A stretch of DNA of 64,000 bases, from NCBI RefSeq assembly GCF_020005165.1, contig NZ_JAHCLT010000002.1, forward strand, positions 558,001 to 622,000, in the 5' to 3' direction. Shown piece after piece: positions 59,383-64,000 of the stretch; the stretch's first letter is position 1, and each line of letters begins with the position of its first letter. Below the pieces are notes generated by a model. That model made no database searches and was not told where the DNA came from. It was given only the letters and a program-made list of their open reading frames with translations. This stretch comes from Kangiella taiwanensis. GTDB lineage: Bacteria; Pseudomonadota; Gammaproteobacteria; Enterobacterales; Kangiellaceae. The position numbers and the translations under genes were made by a program.

Positions 59383-59913
59383 ATGAGTTTGGATAACGTA
59401 CCTGCTGGTAAAAACATCCCAGAAGAAATTAACGTCATTATCGAGATCCCTGCACACAGTGATCCGATCAAGTATGAAGTGGACAAGGACACAGGCGCAG
59501 TATTCGTAGACCGTTTCATGGCGACCTGCATGCACTACCCAACAAACTATGGTTATGTGAACCAAACTTTGTCAGCAGACGGCGATCCGGTTGACGTTTT
59601 GGTACCAACACCTTTCCCTTTAATCCCAGGTTGTGTCATTCCATGTCGTCCAGTTGGCGTATTAAAAATGACGGATGAGTCTGGTGAAGACGCGAAAGTT
59701 GTTGCGATTCCTACGGGTAAATTAAGCAGCATGTACCAAGGTATCCACGAAGTTGACGAGCTGCCAGAATTATTACGTAACCAAATCGAGCACTTCTTCC
59801 AGCACTATAAAGATCTTGAGCCAGGCAAGTGGGTTAAGATTGCTGGTTGGGAAGGCGCAGAGTCTGCTAAGAAAGAAATCCTAGACAGCATCGAAATGTT
59901 CAAAAACAGCTAA
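59383..59913 (+). CDS. ppa: Inorganic pyrophosphatase
   Basis: 176-residue family I soluble pyrophosphatase that clears PPi made in biosynthesis. Conserved [12 protein letters not shown], the signature DGDPVDVLV and the KKEILDSI tail are visible. RBS AAAGGTAAAG. It lies divergent from hppA, so PPi-hydrolysing pump and soluble enzyme share an upstream region. Confidence 0.96.
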   Translation: MSLDNVPAGKNIPEEINVIIEIPAHSDPIKYEVDKDTGAVFVDRFMATCMHYPTNYGYVNQTLSADGDPVDVLVPTPFPLIPGCVIPCRPVGVLKMTDESGEDAKVVAIPTGKLSSMYQGIHEVDELPELLRNQIEHFFQHYKDLEPGKWVKIAGWEGAESAKKEILDSIEMFKNS

Positions 59914-59935
59914 TCTGTTTTAAGACAGCCTCATT

Positions 59936-59974
59936 AAAAAGCCCGCTAAACTCTTCTTGTTCGCGGGCTTTTTT
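59936..59974 (+). terminator. Rho-independent terminator after ppa
   Basis: Stem gcccgc/gcgggc extended by A/T arms with a 16-base loop and T-run, 23 bases after the stop. Confidence 0.85.
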
Positions 59975-60007
59975 CTGCCTGATGACTTTGGACAGGCTCG
60001 CTCAGTG

Positions 60008-60535
60008 CTAAACGACTAACTGACGCAGCAACTGACGCTCTTTTTGGTACAGCCAAAATAATCGCTGTTGAATACGGCCACTCTCTGGCTTTTGGGCTAG
60101 CGCCTCACGGTATTGCTGCTGTGCTTGGCGCAAGCTATCTAATGAATCCAGCGTTTGTGGCGACACAAGATGATTGCCGTCACGCACCATATGACCTAAT
60201 TTCGCGTAATAAGACGCGTTACCTTGCTGAAGACTTTCTATAGTCAACACAAACACTTCTGGTGTTCTAGGCTGGTCTTTTTCAGCTTCTTCTTGTGCCA
60301 CAGGCTGAGTATTGATAGCCGACGGGACACTTTGATTTAGGAATACTGGCGATAATGCCGCGATGAATAATACGCTTGCAGCAACGGCATAAAGCCACCA
60401 CGGACGTTTAGTATCTTGCGGCATGTTTCTAGTGTCATCATGAATTGCTTGCTCAATCGCTTGCCAACGATCAGGGGCATGCGCCTCATTCGGCAAGTTT
60501 TGAAGCTGCTTTAATAGATCAGTCTCATTACTCAT
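60008..60535 (-). CDS. Probable anti-sigma factor
   Basis: 175 residues. A cytoplasmic N-terminal part (about 1-42), one membrane helix (about 45-66, YAVAASVLFIAALSPVF) and an extracytoplasmic helical region with Gln-rich stretches. It overlaps the stop of the ECF sigma gene by four bases, the usual sign of an anti-sigma partner. No zinc-binding ZAS motif is visible, so it may be another class. The ligand is unknown. Confidence 0.75.
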   Translation of the reverse strand: MSNETDLLKQLQNLPNEAHAPDRWQAIEQAIHDDTRNMPQDTKRPWWLYAVAASVLFIAALSPVFLNQSVPSAINTQPVAQEEAEKDQPRTPEVFVLTIESLQQGNASYYAKLGHMVRDGNHLVSPQTLDSLDSLRQAQQQYREALAQKPESGRIQQRLFWLYQKERQLLRQLVV

Positions 60536-61098
60536 ACTGGTTTCTCACTAGGATTATTTAGCAAATCCCTCATCAGCGTTCGTGCTCGATTGAGATGGGC
60601 TTTGCTGGTACCAGCAGCAATATCCAATTGCTGACTGATTTCTTGGTGGGTCATCCCCATCAAGTCATGCAATACTAGCACGTGCCGTGCCTGCGCTGGT
60701 AATTGAACAATCGTTTTTTCAAGATCTATTTGAGCGCTGTTATGCGTAGCAGACAGACTTTGCTCAACCTCTCGCTCCCAATCATGACCCTGCACTAAAT
60801 CAAGCGTACTTTTCCGCTTATCTGCTAATACAGTGTTCACGGCGATACGATGTAGCCAAGTTGAAAACTGGCTATCGCCTTTGAAGGAAGCGAGCGCCTG
60901 CCATGCTTTTATAAACGTCTCTTGCATAAAGTCTTCAGCGTGCGTGCGACAACCTGACATTCTTAAACAAAGAAGAAAGATCTGATTGGAGTGATGTCTA
61001 TAGAGTATTTCAAACGCGCTCACCGATCCTTCCTGAGCCTTTTTTACGAGGCTAAGAACAGATTCCGGCTCTAGTGTTACCGCTTCAATCGCTGACAA
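60532..61098 (-). CDS. ECF-family RNA polymerase sigma factor
   Basis: 188-residue sigma-70 group 4 factor. Region 2 (LCLRMSGCRTHAEDFMQETFIKAW, STWLHRIAVNT) and region 4 (LPAQARHVLVLHDLMGMTHQEISQQL, then GTSKAHLNRAR) are clear, with no region 3. It directly precedes its probable anti-sigma gene. Targets are unknown. Confidence 0.92.
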   Translation of the reverse strand: MSAIEAVTLEPESVLSLVKKAQEGSVSAFEILYRHHSNQIFLLCLRMSGCRTHAEDFMQETFIKAWQALASFKGDSQFSTWLHRIAVNTVLADKRKSTLDLVQGHDWEREVEQSLSATHNSAQIDLEKTIVQLPAQARHVLVLHDLMGMTHQEISQQLDIAAGTSKAHLNRARTLMRDLLNNPSEKPV

Positions 61099-61163
61099 AC
61101 GTTTTACTGCTTAGTGTTTTCTTATTAGATGATGATTGCAGTAAAAAGGTTTAAAGGCAAAGT

Positions 61164-61290
61164 AAAAAAAGCCCCGCATTGGGGCGCGGGGCAAAAAAGA
61201 GTCATTTCTAAACAAGATTTGGGGAAGAACATGACTCAATCGGCTTCCATGCCAACTACTATTCAACAATATCTATAGAGTACAAAAAGT
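61164..61290 (-). ncRNA. Candidate small RNA with a C-rich loop and strong terminator
   Basis: On the minus strand GAGTCAT and ATGACTC arms enclose a loop with CTTCCCC. Next comes the GCCCCGC/GCGGGGC hairpin and seven T residues (ending about 61164), a strong terminator not close to any upstream minus-strand gene (the nearest ends at 61524). A promoter-like TTGATT and TATAGAT lie at about 61265-61295 but with short spacing. On the plus strand the same region has a 15-codon frame (61231-61278) with GGGGAAG before its ATG. A read-through 3' end of the DUF2333 gene is an alternative. Confidence 0.35.
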
Positions 61291-61523
61291 AATCAACACT
61301 GATACTTTAACGAGACTGGCGTGAAGTTTTCGTCAAGACCCGATGTACTTGTAAATCAATAACTTAACTAACAATGAGCTACAGCAAGCTCTATAAAAAC
61401 GTGGCTAAATCAACGTTTTTACGCTAGGAGTTATTATCGGTTCTTAAGATAGGAAGGTAAAATTGATTGATTTGATACCCATGATAGTCGTTTACTATCA
61501 TGGGCTTAATTCTGCGATACAAG
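61291..61523. other. Intergenic region upstream of the candidate small RNA
   Basis: About 230 bases without a gene. It contains a hairpin CCCATGATAGT/ACTATCATGGG (61478-61505) next to the DUF2333 stop, but without a good T-run on either strand. Confidence 0.5.
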
Positions 61524-62531
61524 CTAACCGCGCTTTAACAGCTCAATAAGATCGATGATCGCCGCGTTAGCACGAGAAATATAGGAAGACATCACCAGCG
61601 AGTGGTTCGCTAAGAAGCCAAATTCGCTGCCGTTAACAATCATCGGACTCCAAATGGTTTCCTGGGTAGCTTCTAACTCCATGATGATTTGCTGGAATGA
61701 TGCGACGGCATTCTTGTCTCGCAAGACGCGCTCGAAATCATGCTCCACTGCCTTTAAGAATTGGATGATTGCCCAAGTCGAGCCACGAGCCTCCCAAAAC
61801 ACATCATCGATCTCCATCCATGGTGTTCTAACCGTTACCAACTGCCCTTTGCCTGTTGATTGCTGTGCCGAAGGATCATTGGCTAAATCCGTATTCATCC
61901 GAGTACGACCAACGCTGGCACTTAAACGTTGCGACAGACCACCCAAGCGCTTACTGACGAGGTAAAGCCACGAACGCAAATTATCTGCACGAGCATAGAA
62001 CTGCGTTTCCGTATCAGATGGGTCAGTCAAACGGTCACGATAATCGCGCAATAAGTCGACACCTTTTTGATATTCACGCTCCGCTCGCGGGAACATCCAC
62101 TTTTTATGGTGAATATTAAAGGCTGGTTCTGCGAACTTTAACGCCTCATCTTCGAGAGACTGCGACTGTGAGCGACTAATGTCGTTTCTCAGCACCTGCA
62201 CGATGTCACGAATTTGTACCAAAGCACCAAACTCATAGGACGGCATATTGTCCATAAACACGCTAGGCGGCAAGATGTCATTGCTCAGATACCCGCCACT
62301 TTTATTCAATAATGACTCTGCAACCTGTGCTACCGTTTCAACCGTGACATAACCAATTGGCGCCTCGCCTGGGAATTCCTGCCCGATTTTCTTGGTATCG
62401 ACCGGCTCCGGCTCACTGCTCCACATAAAGATAAAAACGAGCATTAGGATTAGCAACAACACAACGGCTGTCACAATCCAAGTCAACTTTTTACGCTTTT
62501 TGGAAGCCTGTGGTTGAGTATCAAAATTCAT
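61524..62531 (-). CDS. DUF2333 family protein
   Basis: 335 residues. One N-terminal membrane helix (about 17-40) and a helical extracytoplasmic region with Arg- and Trp-rich segments (LRSWLYLVSKRLGGLSQRLSAS, then VFWEARGSTWAIIQFLKAVEHDF) that fit DUF2333. The family is common in marine gammaproteobacteria and has no known function. It is divergent from nothing and stands next to the copper chaperone gene. Confidence 0.85.
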   Translation of the reverse strand: MNFDTQPQASKKRKKLTWIVTAVVLLLILMLVFIFMWSSEPEPVDTKKIGQEFPGEAPIGYVTVETVAQVAESLLNKSGGYLSNDILPPSVFMDNMPSYEFGALVQIRDIVQVLRNDISRSQSQSLEDEALKFAEPAFNIHHKKWMFPRAEREYQKGVDLLRDYRDRLTDPSDTETQFYARADNLRSWLYLVSKRLGGLSQRLSASVGRTRMNTDLANDPSAQQSTGKGQLVTVRTPWMEIDDVFWEARGSTWAIIQFLKAVEHDFERVLRDKNAVASFQQIIMELEATQETIWSPMIVNGSEFGFLANHSLVMSSYISRANAAIIDLIELLKRG

Positions 62532-62558
62532 GGCTCACCCTAAATCTATTGATTGATG

Positions 62559-63014
62559 CTATTGATTAGCATCGCGTACTTCAGCGGTAACATCAAGTGA
62601 CGGCTTGTTAGCAAAGTGTAACCTGATGTTATAACTTGTCGCGCCCTGAGACATGTCTAGCCCCATAATCATCACGTGCTTACCGCCTGGCTCAAAATTC
62701 ACGGACTGTTCTATCACAACCGTATCTAAATGCTGCATTTTAGCCATATCATCAACAACTTTTGTCTCGTGCATCATGACATGACCAGCATCATCCATTG
62801 ATACTCCGGTTAACGTTACAGCACTGCCAGTATGGTTGGTTATGGTCATGAAGGCAGCAGTATTGCTCACACCTGGCGGCATTTTGCGTATCCACGCATC
62901 AGTGACTTCAATACCCTCTTTCGGCGGCTCTTGATTACAAGCAACAAGCGTAAGTCCTAATATGCTTATAATTAGTAACTTGCTGATAGTGTTAACACAG
63001 TCAAAACGGTTCAT
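62559..63014 (-). CDS. Periplasmic copper chaperone PCu(A)C
   Basis: 151-residue lipoprotein (lipobox LVACNQE, Cys about 26) of the PCu(A)C family, which delivers Cu(I) to cytochrome c oxidase CuA centres. Metal ligands are the conserved His/Met set: VMMHET, MAKMQHL, then GGKHVMIMGLDM. It fits the H(M)x10Mx21HxM pattern of the family. It probably forms a small operon with the gene after it on the minus strand. Confidence 0.9.
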   Translation of the reverse strand: MNRFDCVNTISKLLIISILGLTLVACNQEPPKEGIEVTDAWIRKMPPGVSNTAAFMTITNHTGSAVTLTGVSMDDAGHVMMHETKVVDDMAKMQHLDTVVIEQSVNFEPGGKHVMIMGLDMSQGATSYNIRLHFANKPSLDVTAEVRDANQ

Positions 63015-63076
63015 AATAATTCCATTGGCAAACAGTCTGAAAGTCGTTATTGTACTTTGAACTATCCGTAAACTCT

Positions 63077-63769
63077 ATGTTTGTCATGACTACATTGTTC
63101 CCTATTCCAGCCACACCACAACTTCCAATTCTCGGTAGTGACTTATCATTTCCAGTGAGACGAGTTTACTGTGTTGGTCGAAATTATGCTGCTCATGCCA
63201 AAGAAATGGGCCACGATGAACGCGAACTTCCTTTCTTCTTTACCAAACCAGCTGATAGTTTAGTGATTACGCCAAAAGCTCTGGCCTACCCGCCAATGAC
63301 CAATGAACTTCACCACGAAGTTGAGCTGGTTATTGCGATTAGTAAAGAACTGGTTGAAGCCGATGAACACCAAGCTGCAGATAGCATTTACGGCTACGCC
63401 TTAGGGATTGATTTAACCAAGCGCGATCTTCAGGCGGAAGCCAAACAAAAAGGACGGCCTTGGGACTTATCCAAAGGCTTTGATCAGTCTGCACCCATTT
63501 CCGCTATACAGCCTATCGCTGATTTAGATGAAATCAATAACGGACTTATTTCTCTGTCCGTCAATCAAACGCTTAAACAAGAGGGGCAACTTTCAGATAT
63601 GGTGTGGGCACCAACAGAAATTCTTGTGGAACTATCAAAACATGTCACATTAAAGCCAGGTGATTTAATTTTTACAGGAACCCCGTCGGGTGTTGGTGTG
63701 GTAGAGCGTGGGGACAAAATAGAGGCCAAGCTCAACCAAGAACTTAGCCTCGACTTTTACATTGAGTAG
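63077..63769 (+). CDS. Fumarylacetoacetate hydrolase family protein
   Basis: About 230 residues. The FAH catalytic and metal site is visible: VGRNYAAHAKEMG near the start, ELHHEVELVIAI with the metal-binding Glu pair, then LGIDLTKRDLQAEAK and the GTPSGVG motif near the end. Members act on acylpyruvates or oxaloacetate; the substrate here is not known. I chose the ATG at 63077 (63086 also possible). The longer TTG start at 63050 is unlikely. Confidence 0.88.
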   Translation: MFVMTTLFPIPATPQLPILGSDLSFPVRRVYCVGRNYAAHAKEMGHDERELPFFFTKPADSLVITPKALAYPPMTNELHHEVELVIAISKELVEADEHQAADSIYGYALGIDLTKRDLQAEAKQKGRPWDLSKGFDQSAPISAIQPIADLDEINNGLISLSVNQTLKQEGQLSDMVWAPTEILVELSKHVTLKPGDLIFTGTPSGVGVVERGDKIEAKLNQELSLDFYIE

Positions 63770-63774
63770 CTATA

Positions 63775-64000
63775 CTACAAACTGTTATAAATAAACGTCA
63801 CGATTTGGTCTGGCTTGATGAAGGCTTGGCCATTTTTAGCATCAAACTTTTCACTAGGCTTAGCGGCGATCGTCTCTTCAAGGCTTTTGCCCTCGCCTTT
63901 TAGTTCGGCCACATTGTGACGAAGCTCTTTGAGCATTGCCACGTACAAAGCCATCTCTTTTCGAGTTGCCATAGGTCCATGACCAGGGATGATTTGTGTT
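63775..64000 (-). CDS. Metallo-beta-lactamase-fold hydrolase (C-terminal part, cut by window edge)
   Basis: Only the C-terminal part is present; the frame is open past base 64000. Codons at 63973-63999 encode TQIIPGHGP, the conserved zinc-site His region of MBL-fold hydrolases, followed by a helical tail ending with VTFIYNSL. An internal ATG at 63972 is not the true start. The wider identity cannot be given without the rest of the gene. Confidence 0.8.
   Translation of the reverse strand, partial: TQIIPGHGPMATRKEMALYVAMLKELRHNVAELKGEGKSLEETIAAKPSEKFDAKNGQAFIKPDQIVTFIYNSL

Noticed and set aside
61478-61505. Perfect hairpin near the DUF2333 stop as terminator
   Set aside because: No T-run follows on either strand, so I do not call a terminator.

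Overview
The window looks like a 64-kb piece of the chromosome of a marine gammaproteobacterium. The gene complement resembles Kangiella and related Oceanospirillales: a PPi-type phosphofructokinase, a membrane pyrophosphatase, FabV, a long-form ribosomal L25, and a TPR lipoprotein beside lolB. The genus is an inference from gene content, not a database result. Most of the window is ordinary core genome, with short accessory patches in the second half.

Layout. 1-8300 (+): the lipopolysaccharide export block (yrbG homologue, kdsD, kdsC, lptC, lptA, lptB), then hpf, ptsN, rapZ and mgtE. The usual rpoN (between lptB and hpf) and the NPr gene ptsO (after rapZ) are absent. 8281-24760 (mostly -): hemA-prfA-prmC, then mreB, mreC, mreD, maf, rng, yhdP, a nitrilase-family gene and tldD, with pmbA and the oppositely oriented yjgA/darP beyond. 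mreC appears to start on an ATC codon. 25107-32805 (+): TPR lipoprotein, lolB, ispE, tRNA-Gln, prs, rplY (CTC type), pth, ychF, tRNA-Met.

Accessory patch 1 (32848-36060). Just after tRNA-Met lies one AT-rich 3.15-kb gene on the minus strand. It encodes a SIR2-like NADase domain, a STAND/NACHT-like P-loop NTPase, TPR-like repeats and a C-terminal cold-shock (OB-fold) domain. It is bounded by 13-bp inverted repeats with one mismatch, as if it moved as a single-gene unit. This is the best candidate for an undescribed anti-phage system here. 36087-46390 mixes dbpA and fabV with lipoproteins, a DUF3592 membrane protein, an SMI1/KNR4 (SUKH) protein and a secreted ankyrin protein, plus palindromic intergenic repeats.

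Accessory patch 2 (52584-53087) is a lone integron gene cassette: one small secreted-protein ORF with its own ribosome binding site, a 64-bp attC site, and a 5' boundary heptamer exactly complementary to its attC R'' box. No integrase is present in the window.

Pyrophosphate metabolism is concentrated at 51214-59913: PPi-dependent phosphofructokinase, a K+-dependent-type membrane pyrophosphatase and a soluble pyrophosphatase. The remaining right end holds a TonB-like protein without ExbBD, a TPR-fused rhomboid protease, a B-box/TPR membrane protein, an ECF sigma/anti-sigma pair, a DUF2333 protein, a copper chaperone, a fumarylacetoacetase-family enzyme, and a metallo-beta-lactamase-fold gene cut by the window edge. 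Two intergenic regions (about 45700-45827 + and 61164-61290 -) look like small-RNA loci.
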